From NCBI GenBank assembly GCA_023418255.1, contig JAEZZZ010000032.1:1-60810 (forward strand): a DNA stretch of 60,810 nt. Reading direction: 5' to 3'. Each line of letters starts with the position of its first letter. Positions within the stretch are counted from its first letter, which is position 1. Source of the stretch: Bacteroidota bacterium. GTDB lineage: Bacteria; Bacteroidota; Bacteroidia; Bacteroidales; Dysgonomonadaceae. The notes below the pieces were generated by a model that worked only from the letters and a program-made list of their open reading frames with translations, was not told the origin of the DNA and searched no databases. A program made the translations under genes and the position numbers. Of this stretch, positions 35,912 to 44,355 are shown piece by piece.

Positions 35912-37084
35912 ATGGCAATTATCCGAAGTATCTTAGATACTGACCTATACAAATTCACAACCGGATATGCTTATTCCAAGCTATTCCCACGCGCATGTGG
36001 CGAGTTCGAGTTTGTCGATCGGAGCAATGGAGACTATCCCGAAGGATTTGACAAAATGCTGAAAGCGGAACTTCAAGAGATGTCAAAACTTTATCTCACA
36101 GACGAAGAAGAGGCTTTCATACGTAAAGAGATGCCCTATCTACCTCCGATTTATATCGACTTTTTGAAGGGTTTTCGTTTCAATCCCAACGAAGTGGATG
36201 TGCACATGGAAGGACGCAAACTGCACATCCGAGCTTCCGGATTGCTCTACCGCATTACGTTGTGGGAGACTCCTATTCTTGCTACAGTTTCGGAACTCTA
36301 TTTTAGAATGACCAACCAAAAGCCCGACCTCAAATATATGGAAGAGGCCGCTATTGAAAAAGGACAAAAACTGAAAGAGCACGACATTGTGTTTTCACTT
36401 TTCGGCATGCGCCGTCGATACAGTTTTGATGTGGAAGACCGTGTTACGGAATTGCTCAAGCAGAATGCAGGGAACAGTTTCTTTGGCACCAGCAATGTCT
36501 ATATGGCTTTTCGTCACAATCTACGCGTTTCGGGAACCCATCCGCACGAGTGGGTTCAATTTCACGGCTCTATCTACGGCTACAAAATGGCAAATTATAT
36601 GTCGATGGAAGACTGGATTAATGTTTACGACGGCGATTTAGGAACAGTGCTCACCGACACCTACACCACCGATGTTTTCTTGCGAAATTTTAGCAAAAAA
36701 CATGCCGCGCTTTTCACCAGTTTGCGCCACGACAGCGGCGATCCATATACGTTTGTAGATAAAGTTATCAAGCGATACGAAGAACTTCGCATCAATCCAA
36801 AACTGAAATATATTGTTTTTTCCGACAGTCTGAATGTGGACAAAGCCATCGAAATAAAAGCGTATTGCGCCGACAGAATCGGTGCCACTTTCGGCATTGG
36901 CACTAATCTCACCAACGATGTGGGAAACAACATCAAGGGAATGAATATTGTGATGAAGCTTTTCCGATGCAAGATGACAGCAAAAGAGAAGTGGCAAGAG
37001 TGTGTGAAACTTTCGGACATTGAAGGCAAACATACCGGCAGCAAAAGAGAAATAGACTTGGCACAAGAAACATTGCAGTTGTGA
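35912..37084 (+). CDS. pncB: Nicotinate phosphoribosyltransferase
   Basis: A 390-residue PncB that makes nicotinate mononucleotide from nicotinate and PRPP in the NAD salvage pathway. It opens with IIRSILDTDLYKFTTGYAYSKLFP. FGTSNVYMAFRHNLRVSGTHPHEW contains the catalytic His autophosphorylated in the family, followed by HDSGDPYTFVDKVIKRYEEL and FGIGTNLTNDVG. Length matches the family. It is monocistronic. Confidence 0.95.
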   Translation: MAIIRSILDTDLYKFTTGYAYSKLFPRACGEFEFVDRSNGDYPEGFDKMLKAELQEMSKLYLTDEEEAFIRKEMPYLPPIYIDFLKGFRFNPNEVDVHMEGRKLHIRASGLLYRITLWETPILATVSELYFRMTNQKPDLKYMEEAAIEKGQKLKEHDIVFSLFGMRRRYSFDVEDRVTELLKQNAGNSFFGTSNVYMAFRHNLRVSGTHPHEWVQFHGSIYGYKMANYMSMEDWINVYDGDLGTVLTDTYTTDVFLRNFSKKHAALFTSLRHDSGDPYTFVDKVIKRYEELRINPKLKYIVFSDSLNVDKAIEIKAYCADRIGATFGIGTNLTNDVGNNIKGMNIVMKLFRCKMTAKEKWQECVKLSDIEGKHTGSKREIDLAQETLQL

Positions 37085-37302
37085 TATAAAACTGTCCAAA
37101 TATAAATTTTCTGTTTGTTAGAGTCAAGAAAAGCGTTTTGCAACCTATTGCTTAGTTCGTAATTATCTGTACAAACTTTACAATACTTCTTTATATCGTT
37201 TACTAAAAGTATTTCTTTTACATAACGATGCCATTGTGCTGCGTCTATTCCATTATGAGTCACATATAAAATTTCAATGCAGCAGCCACCACAAAGGATG
37301 AT
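37085..37302 (-). other. Possible decayed coding remnant
   Basis: The minus strand is open from 37302 through the whole gap and on into antisense pncB. The translation in the gap looks protein-like (GIDAAQWHRYVKEILL, VCTDNYELSNRLQNAFL) but matches no family I know. There is no ATG near its beginning, only a GTG at 37263. It may be the truncated front of a gene cut by rearrangement, or a chance open frame. Confidence 0.22.
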
Positions 37303-37357
37303 TTACAAAATAGTGATTGTTTTTTAATGTATAATTGAAAATATTACTCTGTAACGG

Positions 37358-38719
37358 ATGTCTTCTTTTTTTTCATCGGAACAACAAATTAGAGACCTTA
37401 CACAAGGCAGTATCTCAAAAAAACTTTTCTCGCTTACACTCCCTCTAATGGCTGTAAGCTTTATACAGATGACGTACAACTTCATCGATATAGCATGGGT
37501 GGGACGTTTGGGGAGTCGCTCGTCGGCAGCCGTCGGTACCATGGGGCTTTTCATGTGGCTGATGAGTTCCATCGCGCTTATTTCAAAAATCGGCGCAGAG
37601 ATTACCATTGGACAATCCATCGGTGCGCGAAGGCAAGATAAAGCATCGATGTATGCCTCTCACACGACGATGATTGCCATTTTGTTGGGTCTGTTTTTCT
37701 TTCTAGTGTTCGTTTCGCAAACGCGCTTGATTGTTTCATTTTTTGGATTGGAAGAAGATATTACATACGAGGCGGTCAATTATTTGCGAATTGTAGCTTT
37801 CGGATTTCCCGCCATGTTTTTGATACTCAATTTCTCCGGCATTTATGTTGGAACCGGACGAAGCGATATTCCTTTCTATTTCATGGCCTTCGGACTTGTC
37901 CTGAATATCGTCTTAGACCCAGTACTTATTTTTGGTCTTTGGATTTTCCCAAAAATGGGCTTACAAGGTGCCGCGCTAGCAACAGTAATTTCACAAATTA
38001 GCGTGATTATATTTTATATATGGCATTTGAAGAAATTTCGCTTACTGGGGCGATTTTCATTCTTCATTCGATTGCGTCGTCACTACACATTGCACATCCT
38101 GAAATTAGGTGTTCCTTTTGCGTCTATGCATGTGCTGTTCTCGTTTATAAGCATGAATCTTGTGCGCATAGCGTTTACCTATGGAGGACATTTGGGCGTA
38201 ACCAGTCAAACAATCGGCGGACAAATCGAGGGAATTACATACAATACCTCATCGGCGTTTTCCACCTCGCTGGGCAGTTTTGTGGCACAAAACTATGCCG
38301 CCGAACGAATTGACAGAGCCAAGCGTGCTTTTCGTTATACGTGGAAAATTATGGCTGTTTTAGGCACACTCGTAACACTGGCATTTTTCTTTTTTGGTGA
38401 CAAAATTTTCTCGGTATTTATTCCCGAAGAAGCGGCATATCGTGCCGGAGGCGAATACCTTGCCATTCTAGGAGTTTCGCAGCTGTTTATGATGCTCGAA
38501 ATCATTACCGGCGGCATGTTCAACGGTTTTGGGCGCACTACCCCACCCGCCATTATCAGCATCGTATTTAATGTATTGCGGATTCCCGCTGCCATTTTCT
38601 TGGCCTCGCGTATGGGCGTTATCGGAGTTTGGTGGGCTGTCAGCATTTCCTCAATTTTCAAAGGCATTCTACTGTTTATTTGGTACATCCTGTTTTCGAA
38701 GAAAGTGGAGAAAAAATAA
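37358..38719 (+). CDS. MATE family efflux transporter
   Basis: A 453-residue MATE exporter with 12 predicted helices. It begins with IRDLTQGSISKKLFSLTLPLMAVSF, and the first half carries NFIDIAWVGRLGS. The second half has GGQIEGITYNTSSAFSTSLGSFVAQNYAA, a common MATE signature. It differs clearly from the MATE gene at 21.9 kb and belongs to a different (NorM-like) subgroup. Substrate unknown; no linked regulator. Confidence 0.92.
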   Translation: MSSFFSSEQQIRDLTQGSISKKLFSLTLPLMAVSFIQMTYNFIDIAWVGRLGSRSSAAVGTMGLFMWLMSSIALISKIGAEITIGQSIGARRQDKASMYASHTTMIAILLGLFFFLVFVSQTRLIVSFFGLEEDITYEAVNYLRIVAFGFPAMFLILNFSGIYVGTGRSDIPFYFMAFGLVLNIVLDPVLIFGLWIFPKMGLQGAALATVISQISVIIFYIWHLKKFRLLGRFSFFIRLRRHYTLHILKLGVPFASMHVLFSFISMNLVRIAFTYGGHLGVTSQTIGGQIEGITYNTSSAFSTSLGSFVAQNYAAERIDRAKRAFRYTWKIMAVLGTLVTLAFFFFGDKIFSVFIPEEAAYRAGGEYLAILGVSQLFMMLEIITGGMFNGFGRTTPPAIISIVFNVLRIPAAIFLASRMGVIGVWWAVSISSIFKGILLFIWYILFSKKVEKK

Positions 38720-38752
38720 TTATTTTTTGGTGTACGTTATTGCATTTTTTCA

Positions 38753-38760
38753 TATATTTG
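38753..38760 (+). promoter_or_regulatory. Promoter -7-like box in the MATE-gap intergenic region
   Basis: TATATTTG fits TAnnTTTG and lies 22 bases upstream of a 29-codon reading frame at 38783. The -33 region is only roughly placed (TTTG at 38726-38729). Confidence 0.35.
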
Positions 38761-38782
38761 TCTAATAATCAATATATAGAAA

Positions 38783-38872
38783 ATGCATACCGTACAGAAA
38801 CCAATACAACGCAGTGTCCTTAGTCGACAATTGGGAAAAGAGAACTACATTTTGAAAAGAAAATGGAGTTAG
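38783..38872 (+). CDS. Possible small basic peptide (29 aa)
   Basis: A short reading frame starting MHTVQKPIQRSV and ending KRKWS, strongly basic, behind a promoter-like TATATTTG box. No family is recognised. In this AT-rich gap it could equally be chance. Its stop lies 85 bases before the gap terminator, which could also serve a plus-strand transcript. Confidence 0.22.
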   Translation: MHTVQKPIQRSVLSRQLGKENYILKRKWS

Positions 38873-38957
38873 TATTTTGCAAGATTTGTTGTTAAGTTCA
38901 TAAAAATTGAAAAAATGAGCAGTCTAACATGGAAAAGCCGACATTTGTGGCATAATG

Positions 38958-38992
38958 AAAAAAGAGCCGTCTCGTTATGAGACAACTCTTTT
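38958..38992 (-). terminator. Terminator of gap
   Basis: On the minus strand a 14-bp stem (AAAAGAGTTGTCTC pairing with GAGACGGCTCTTTT through two G-U pairs) has a five-base loop and is followed by a T run at 38963-38958. It sits 26 bases past the gap stop codon. Confidence 0.88.
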
Positions 38993-39018
38993 AATGCTTT
39001 ATTTATCGAACGATAGTT

Positions 39019-40023
39019 TTATGCATTTACTTTCGCCATGTGACGAATCAATTCCAATACTTTGTTTGAATATCCCCATTCGTTATCATACCAACTAACA
39101 ACTTTAACGAAAGTAGGGCTGATTTGAATACCTGCTTTTTCGTCAAAAATTGAGGTGTGCGCGTTACCAATGAAATCACTCGAAACCACATCCTCATCAG
39201 TATAATCAAGAATTCCTTTCAATGGGCCTTTAGCAGCCTCTTTCATCTTGTGGCAAATTTCTTCATAGGAGGTCTCTTTTTCTAAACGAACAGTTAAGTC
39301 AACAACCGAAACATCCAATGTTGGCACACGGAAAGCCATACCTGTCAGTTTACCATTTAGCTCAGGAATTACTTTACCTACTGCTTTTGCGGCACCTGTC
39401 GATGAAGGTATAATGTTGCCGGCTGCGGCACGTCCTCCACGCCAATCTTTTGCTGATGGTCCGTCAACTGTTTTTTGTGTAGCAGTCGTCGCGTGAACTG
39501 TTGTCATCAAACCTTCTTTAATTCCAAAGCTGTCGTTCAATACTTTTGTAATCGGTGCCAAACAGTTTGTCGTGCACGACGCATTCGATACAAACTGAGT
39601 TCCTTTTTGATACTTTTCGTGGTTAACACCACACACGAACATTGGTGTATCGTCTTTTGAAGGTGCTGACATCACAACATATTTTGCACCGGCATCAATG
39701 TGACCTTGAGATTTTTCTTTTGTCAAGAAAAGTCCGGTAGATTCTACAACGTATTCTGCGCCCACTTCACTCCATTTTAAATCGGCAGGATTTTTTTCAG
39801 AAGTAACACGAATTGTATTTCCATTCACGACTAAATTGCCTTCCTTCACTTCAATTGTGCCGTTAAATCGACCATGAACAGTGTCATATTTTAACATATA
39901 TGCGATGTAATCAAGATCTAATAAGTCGTTTATACCGACAACTTGAATATCGTCTCTTGTTTGAGCTGCACGGAATACCAAACGTCCAATACGTCCAAAT
40001 CCGTTGATACCTACTTTAATCAT
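39019..40023 (-). CDS. gap: Type I glyceraldehyde-3-phosphate dehydrogenase
   Basis: A 334-residue glycolytic GAPDH that oxidises glyceraldehyde 3-phosphate with NAD+ and phosphate. The NAD-binding start is VGINGFGRIGRLVFR. The catalytic SNASCTTNC has Cys150, and the base His lies in TVHATTATQ. NIIPSSTGAAKAVGKVIPEL is the phosphate-binding segment. Asp33-like DLL after the second strand suggests NAD+ preference. Monocistronic, with a terminator and a promoter-like box. Confidence 0.97.
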   Translation of the reverse strand: MIKVGINGFGRIGRLVFRAAQTRDDIQVVGINDLLDLDYIAYMLKYDTVHGRFNGTIEVKEGNLVVNGNTIRVTSEKNPADLKWSEVGAEYVVESTGLFLTKEKSQGHIDAGAKYVVMSAPSKDDTPMFVCGVNHEKYQKGTQFVSNASCTTNCLAPITKVLNDSFGIKEGLMTTVHATTATQKTVDGPSAKDWRGGRAAAGNIIPSSTGAAKAVGKVIPELNGKLTGMAFRVPTLDVSVVDLTVRLEKETSYEEICHKMKEAAKGPLKGILDYTDEDVVSSDFIGNAHTSIFDEKAGIQISPTFVKVVSWYDNEWGYSNKVLELIRHMAKVNA

Positions 40024-40077
40024 AATTATTGAAAATTTATTTTGTTAATAAGAGTTTTAATTTCATTTTTGAGACTA

Positions 40078-40085
40078 CAAAAATA
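40078..40085 (-). promoter_or_regulatory. Promoter -7 box of gap
   Basis: The minus strand reads TATTTTTG, matching TAnnTTTG, 54 bases upstream of the gap ATG. A TTTG lies 14 bp further up, closer than the usual 19. Confidence 0.4.
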
Positions 40086-40234
40086 CACTTTTTTTCTTGC
40101 AAATAAAATTATTCTCATTAAAAACTACTCAGCGTTCTCTTTTTATTAGTTCAATTCTATGTAAGTTTAAAGAAAATCACGTACATTTGTTCTTCATTAT
40201 TCATCTATTTGTTAAATTTGACATTTATCAATCA

Positions 40235-41671
40235 ATGAAAAGATATATTCTTGCTTTCGCTATATTGTTTTTTATTAGTAGCTCTCACACACAGTCACAA
40301 ACAGCTAACGAATCATGCAATTTAGGTTTTGCCTTTGAAATAAGCAACGACCCCAACTGGGGATATAATGAACCGGTTATTGTAGACATAACACCCGGTT
40401 CACCTGCCGAAAAAGCCGGCTTGCAAATAAACGATATTATTCTCGAAGTAAATGGCTCCGGAACTTTTTTAAAACCTTATCAAACCATCATGTCATGGTT
40501 CAACCGCAGTGATCGAAATATGTCGATTTCGATTCGTAACTTCAAAACGTCATTCAAAACATTACAGATCGATAAAAACTGTCGAAACAGAAATGCTATT
40601 TCAGAAGTTCAATTGGCCCCTGTCTTTTCGTTTTATAGTCTTGAGGATGTGCAGGATCGCCGTTTTATCATACCCGTTAAAACAACAACAAGCACAGATG
40701 CCAGTTATGCACAATATCGAACTTTTGATTTTGTCTCTTCTGATGAAAGCTCACGTGAACTGGATAAACGTATAAATGCCATCTTCATACGTGCATTAGG
40801 CGAAAGAGGCCTGGTGCGTGACACAGATGATCCCGATTTTATTATTCAGACATATTATAGCTATCAAAGCAATCCAATGTTTAAACCCGACTCGCCCACA
40901 TATGGTTCATATCAATCAGTATGGCGTTTCGATACAAGAAATAAACGAATGGTTAAACTGCCTGTTTACAATCCGTCCGAAGGCGTAAGGGTGGATGACA
41001 TCGTGTATAATATTGAATTTGGATATCGCTTTTATGATAGAAAATGGAAACAACCCGGTGAAATGACATTGATTTGGGAAGGTGAAGTGACAGAACGTTT
41101 GAGTGAAAATTATCCTCTTTTGGACTATTTAGAAATGAATCTCCCACTGCTTTTATTGAAATTCCCTTATCCAGGGAACCTCTCTTTTGCAACCTATCAA
41201 GTGAAAAACATCAAATATAACTTTACAGGCATTGAGTATGATATAAATGATCTTAAAACAGTTATGAGTGTTGCACCTAATTCGCCGGCGGAAAATGCGG
41301 GAATTCGTCCGGGCGACATAATTCTCAGCATTCAAAAACAGTCTTTTAAACACACATCAAAATCATTGACACAAAGCTATCGTCAATTTATTTCAGAAAC
41401 AATGAAGTATAGAGACAGATCGACCCAATACACCGACTCTAACGGCTTTAAAAAGTGCATGTTTTGGGATATTGACTACTATTACAACATTTCAGAAACA
41501 ATCAAAAAGAAAAGATATAAATCAGCATTTTCATATCTTTTTAATTTTAACCAATACATTGATTGGCAAACACCTGAAACGCTGAATATAGAAGTTGACA
41601 GAGAAGGTGAAAAGCTGGAATTCGATGTTAAACCCATTGTTAAACACAGTTCACATATTCTGGTTTATTAG
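40235..41671 (+). CDS. Secreted protein with two PDZ domains and a DUF4136-like middle
   Basis: A 478-residue exported protein. MKRYILAFAILFFISSSHTQS is a signal peptide; the ATG at 40235 was chosen for it, since the upstream 46 codons lack coding character. A first PDZ domain covers about residues 25-105 (ITPGSPAEKAGLQINDIILEVNG). The middle region (about 150-330) has the IIQTYYSYQS-type strands of DUF4136-like proteins. A second PDZ domain follows at about 350-400 (VAPNSPAENAGIRPGDIIL). No protease domain is present. It probably binds peptides or scaffolds in the periplasm; exact role unknown. Confidence 0.82.
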   Translation: MKRYILAFAILFFISSSHTQSQTANESCNLGFAFEISNDPNWGYNEPVIVDITPGSPAEKAGLQINDIILEVNGSGTFLKPYQTIMSWFNRSDRNMSISIRNFKTSFKTLQIDKNCRNRNAISEVQLAPVFSFYSLEDVQDRRFIIPVKTTTSTDASYAQYRTFDFVSSDESSRELDKRINAIFIRALGERGLVRDTDDPDFIIQTYYSYQSNPMFKPDSPTYGSYQSVWRFDTRNKRMVKLPVYNPSEGVRVDDIVYNIEFGYRFYDRKWKQPGEMTLIWEGEVTERLSENYPLLDYLEMNLPLLLLKFPYPGNLSFATYQVKNIKYNFTGIEYDINDLKTVMSVAPNSPAENAGIRPGDIILSIQKQSFKHTSKSLTQSYRQFISETMKYRDRSTQYTDSNGFKKCMFWDIDYYYNISETIKKKRYKSAFSYLFNFNQYIDWQTPETLNIEVDREGEKLEFDVKPIVKHSSHILVY

Positions 41672-41948
41672 CAATATCATTTTTTAGATACTACGCCTGA
41701 TATAAATTTTTCTTTTGCACGCATATTAATGGAATACGTAAACTAGGTTTAGGTAACAAATTCTATTATTAATGAGCTGTTAACTAACTACATAAGCATT
41801 TTATGATAAATGCTTCCAGCATCACGGTTATCTATTTTGAGTAGAATTTACCTTCCTTTTAAATAATAAAATAAACCTTATTATATTTTAATGAAAATAG
41901 AATTATTATGTATATATTTGTGGGGGATTAAGAAAGGAGATATATCGG

Positions 41949-42080
41949 ATGAGTACCGAAAGTATGACTAATCAATTAAAGATACTGATTTCAAAAAATA
42001 GTCTGGGGAAATGTAATAAAAAAGCCAAACATTCACAACTCTTTGTTACGTTCTTTCAAGTCCATGTGGTGCGATTATGA
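41949..42080 (+). CDS. Possible small protein (43 aa)
   Basis: A reading frame starting MSTESMTNQLKILISKN, with GAAAGGAG nine bases upstream and a TATATTTG promoter-like box at 41913-41920. Strong Shine-Dalgarno sites are rare here, which raises its chance of being translated. The C-terminal part (SQLFVTFFQVHVVRL) is hydrophobic. No family recognised. It may be the truncated start of a lost gene, or a small gene of its own just before the cas operon. Confidence 0.33.
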   Translation: MSTESMTNQLKILISKNSLGKCNKKAKHSQLFVTFFQVHVVRL

Positions 42081-42094
42081 GTTTGAATGTTTGG
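42025..42094. repeat. Imperfect inverted repeat upstream of cas genes
   Basis: CCAAACATTCA (42025-42035) and its exact reverse complement (42084-42094) are separated by 48 bases, with partial pairing extending further (ACAACT against AGTT). It could fold as an RNA stem, or mark the ends of a tiny element. It overlaps the end of the small reading frame. Confidence 0.4.
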
Positions 42095-42166
42095 TGCTAC
42101 AAAAGTAATAAAAATAAACCAAATAAAAAAATACGTGTAGTTTAACACAAAAATCTTTCTTAAATA

Positions 42167-42197
42167 TTTGTTACATTAGGTTTTTTATCTATCTTTG
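42167..42197 (+). promoter_or_regulatory. Promoter of the cas operon
   Basis: TTTG at 42167-42170 and TATCTTTG at 42190-42197, with exactly 19 bp between, give a full Bacteroidota promoter consensus. Transcription should begin near 42204, leaving a leader of about 14 bases before the ATG at 42218. So the 63-aa reading frame, not cas8, is the first gene of the transcript. Confidence 0.8.
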
Positions 42198-42217
42198 CAA
42201 AAAAATAAGAAAAACCT

Positions 42218-42409
42218 ATGAAGATGTTTAATTTCGACGACGGGCATTATCCAATGGATGAAATAGAGCAACAAAACAATTGGCAAATACGAATTCTTAT
42301 GATGCATAATGAAGGCATGAGTAAACAGGAAATTATAGATAATTGTGTTATAGAAGATATAGATAGTTGGAAAGAACAAGTGGAAATATTTTACAATACA
42401 AAAAGATGA
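42218..42409 (+). CDS. Small protein at the head of the cas operon (63 aa)
   Basis: A 63-residue acidic protein (MKMFNFDDGHYPMDEIEQ...), not recognised. It is the first open frame behind the cas promoter, and its stop codon overlaps the cas8 ATG (ATGA at 42406-42409), so translation is probably coupled. The middle NEGMSKQEIIDNCVIEDIDSWKEQ could form two or three helices, somewhat like a short helix-turn-helix. A leader peptide, a regulator or a small accessory subunit are all possible. The coding case rests on promoter placement and overlap, not homology. Confidence 0.65.
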   Translation: MKMFNFDDGHYPMDEIEQQNNWQIRILMMHNEGMSKQEIIDNCVIEDIDSWKEQVEIFYNTKR

Positions 42410-44352
42410 GCATATTTAAATCATATACCGGAAATGCAATGCTGAACAATGCGTTGATGACCATTGAAGTGTTAGCAGACCTAAATGATGTAACTGAGAT
42501 AAGCATTGATGTAATCAAACGTCTGTTCGTTGATTTAGAGTTGACGAAGATGAACAAACGTTTTAAGAGTTATACCATGCTTTTTACAAGAAATGGACCG
42601 CTACACAACGATAAAAAATTAGGAGAGAAAATATATTCTACTTTAATTGAAAATATTTTGTCTGTAGACAACAACACTGGCGATAAAGTGTGTGAACTCT
42701 CCGGTTTAAAATTCAGCAAATCGTTTGAGGAAATATATTACGATACGCTAAAAGAATTGAAAATTGAAGAAAAAGAAATTAAGAAAAAGGATTTGACTAT
42801 CGGAAGAACTTGGTTTCCATTAATTGGTGGTCTAGGTTCGGACGCGCAGGCACTTCCTCTTGCCAAATATGCAATCCAAATTCACCCGATTTGTATTGTT
42901 GTTATGCAGTTTTTGCCTTTTTCCGGCGTTTTATACAAAGGAGGCATTATGCTGGCAGATTCTTCAAACTTTAAGTTTGCAAAATATTTAGTACAAAAAA
43001 ATGTCTCGGAAGTGAGAAGTAAAATTGAGAGAACAAGTAAATCCGAGCAAATTGAAAATATCAAGGAGAATAACAAAGGAGATTTTATTCGAAAAGCTAT
43101 AGAGTATTTTACAGAAAAAATAGACTTCTATGAAGATACGTTTACCGATTTAAATTTATGGAGTTTCTCAAATTCCGGCACAGGTGCAAGTTGTTTTATA
43201 GACCGAGTACCAAATCAGCTTTTGCTTAAATTGATTGAGATTCAAAAGGAACCTTTACTGGTATCTGAACTGACGTCAATCCTTAGGAATCCCAAAATTG
43301 CAGAAAGTTTTTTGGAATCGCTTGAAGGCAATCAAATGTGGTATGGTTTGTTCCCGTATAAATTTGGAACAGGAGCTAAAGCCGTTGAGTTTGATGGCGT
43401 AAGTATCCATTTTATGGAAAAATATATTGAACAAACAAAACAAAAGGTCAATCTGCCTCTTATTAAACACATTGCAACCCTTATAGATAAATATAAAGAC
43501 AAAAACCTAACTAAAATAGTCGAAAAAAAAGATGGCTATAACGATGATAATTTCACATTTGATATATACAAAGTGTTGGTTATGGCTACCGGAGAGGGAG
43601 ATTTTAATCCTTTGCATTTTATAGAATTGTTACCCAATGAGCTTCCGGTAAGTCCTTATTTCAATAAATATAACAAATTGATACATTTCTATTGTTACAA
43701 AAATGAAAAGCTTGATTACAATCTTGAGTTACCAAAAAATCTTGAGAAAAATAAGGTGTACCAAGCCTTACTCTGGATAAATTCTATTATTCATAGTGAT
43801 GACAGGGTGGAACGGATAAAAAAAGACCTTATCGACCCTCAACAGTTTGGCTATGTAAACTATATCGATTTGCTTTTACGATATTCTAAAAAGCATAAGA
43901 ATATTTTAGAGCAGATAATGGCGGTTTTTTATAACGAAAGTCCCTATTTTGCTCGAAAAGGTTTAAATCAATTGTTACGACTTTACTATTCTTGGGACTT
44001 GCATAGCAAAGATGCCACTCCTCAGCCGATAGAGACAACATTTAGACTACCTGGTTTTATTAAAAATATTGAGCAATTCGCTCAGGATTATCATGCATAT
44101 TATATGGATAAATATGAAGATAAAGAAACCAAGGAACTTCCTATTGCTAAATACGAAAAACAAATTGATGCGATTCAGTTATATCCTACAGATAACCTTT
44201 TGATATGGATTAACGATGTTTTAGGCAAAATGGAGAAATCAGAAGTTGTCAAAAAGAAATGGTCCGAAGATGAGTTTTTATATGATGACGATGGCAATTT
44301 TGCAACACAATGGGTTAAATTTATACTTAAATATCAATTACAAAATCAATAA
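42406..44352 (+). CDS. cas8b1: Type I-B CRISPR-associated protein Cas8b1/Cst1
   Basis: A 648-residue large subunit of the type I-B Cascade complex, expected to recognise the PAM and recruit Cas3. The segment LTIGRTWFPLIGGLGSDAQ, then PLAKYAIQIHPICIVVMQFLPF and LYKGGIMLADSSNF, fits the Cst1 family. The family is named for two CxxC pairs. Here only Cys96 (VCELSG) and Cys163 (HPIC) remain, so the zinc site seems degenerate. The start at 42406 (MSIFKSYTGNAM) overlaps the small upstream gene. Assignment relies on this block and on the neighbouring cst2 and cas5. Confidence 0.85.
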   Translation: MSIFKSYTGNAMLNNALMTIEVLADLNDVTEISIDVIKRLFVDLELTKMNKRFKSYTMLFTRNGPLHNDKKLGEKIYSTLIENILSVDNNTGDKVCELSGLKFSKSFEEIYYDTLKELKIEEKEIKKKDLTIGRTWFPLIGGLGSDAQALPLAKYAIQIHPICIVVMQFLPFSGVLYKGGIMLADSSNFKFAKYLVQKNVSEVRSKIERTSKSEQIENIKENNKGDFIRKAIEYFTEKIDFYEDTFTDLNLWSFSNSGTGASCFIDRVPNQLLLKLIEIQKEPLLVSELTSILRNPKIAESFLESLEGNQMWYGLFPYKFGTGAKAVEFDGVSIHFMEKYIEQTKQKVNLPLIKHIATLIDKYKDKNLTKIVEKKDGYNDDNFTFDIYKVLVMATGEGDFNPLHFIELLPNELPVSPYFNKYNKLIHFYCYKNEKLDYNLELPKNLEKNKVYQALLWINSIIHSDDRVERIKKDLIDPQQFGYVNYIDLLLRYSKKHKNILEQIMAVFYNESPYFARKGLNQLLRLYYSWDLHSKDATPQPIETTFRLPGFIKNIEQFAQDYHAYYMDKYEDKETKELPIAKYEKQIDAIQLYPTDNLLIWINDVLGKMEKSEVVKKKWSEDEFLYDDDGNFATQWVKFILKYQLQNQ

Positions 44353-44355
44353 ATT

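Larger units (their letters stand above)
41672..42217. other. Intergenic region upstream of the CRISPR locus
   Basis: About 545 bases. It holds a small hairpin (41794-41815), a candidate 43-codon gene with a good ribosome binding site (41949-42080), an imperfect inverted repeat pair (42025-42035 and 42084-42094) and the cas promoter (42167-42197). Nothing else is supportable. Confidence 0.6.

Noticed and set aside
36661..37263. 200-codon minus-strand frame taken as a gene
   Set aside because: Two thirds of it is antisense to pncB; only the part in the gap looks protein-like and is listed with low confidence.
41794..41815. 8-bp hairpin after the PDZ gene as a terminator
   Set aside because: No T run follows on either strand, and it lies over 120 bases past the stop codon.
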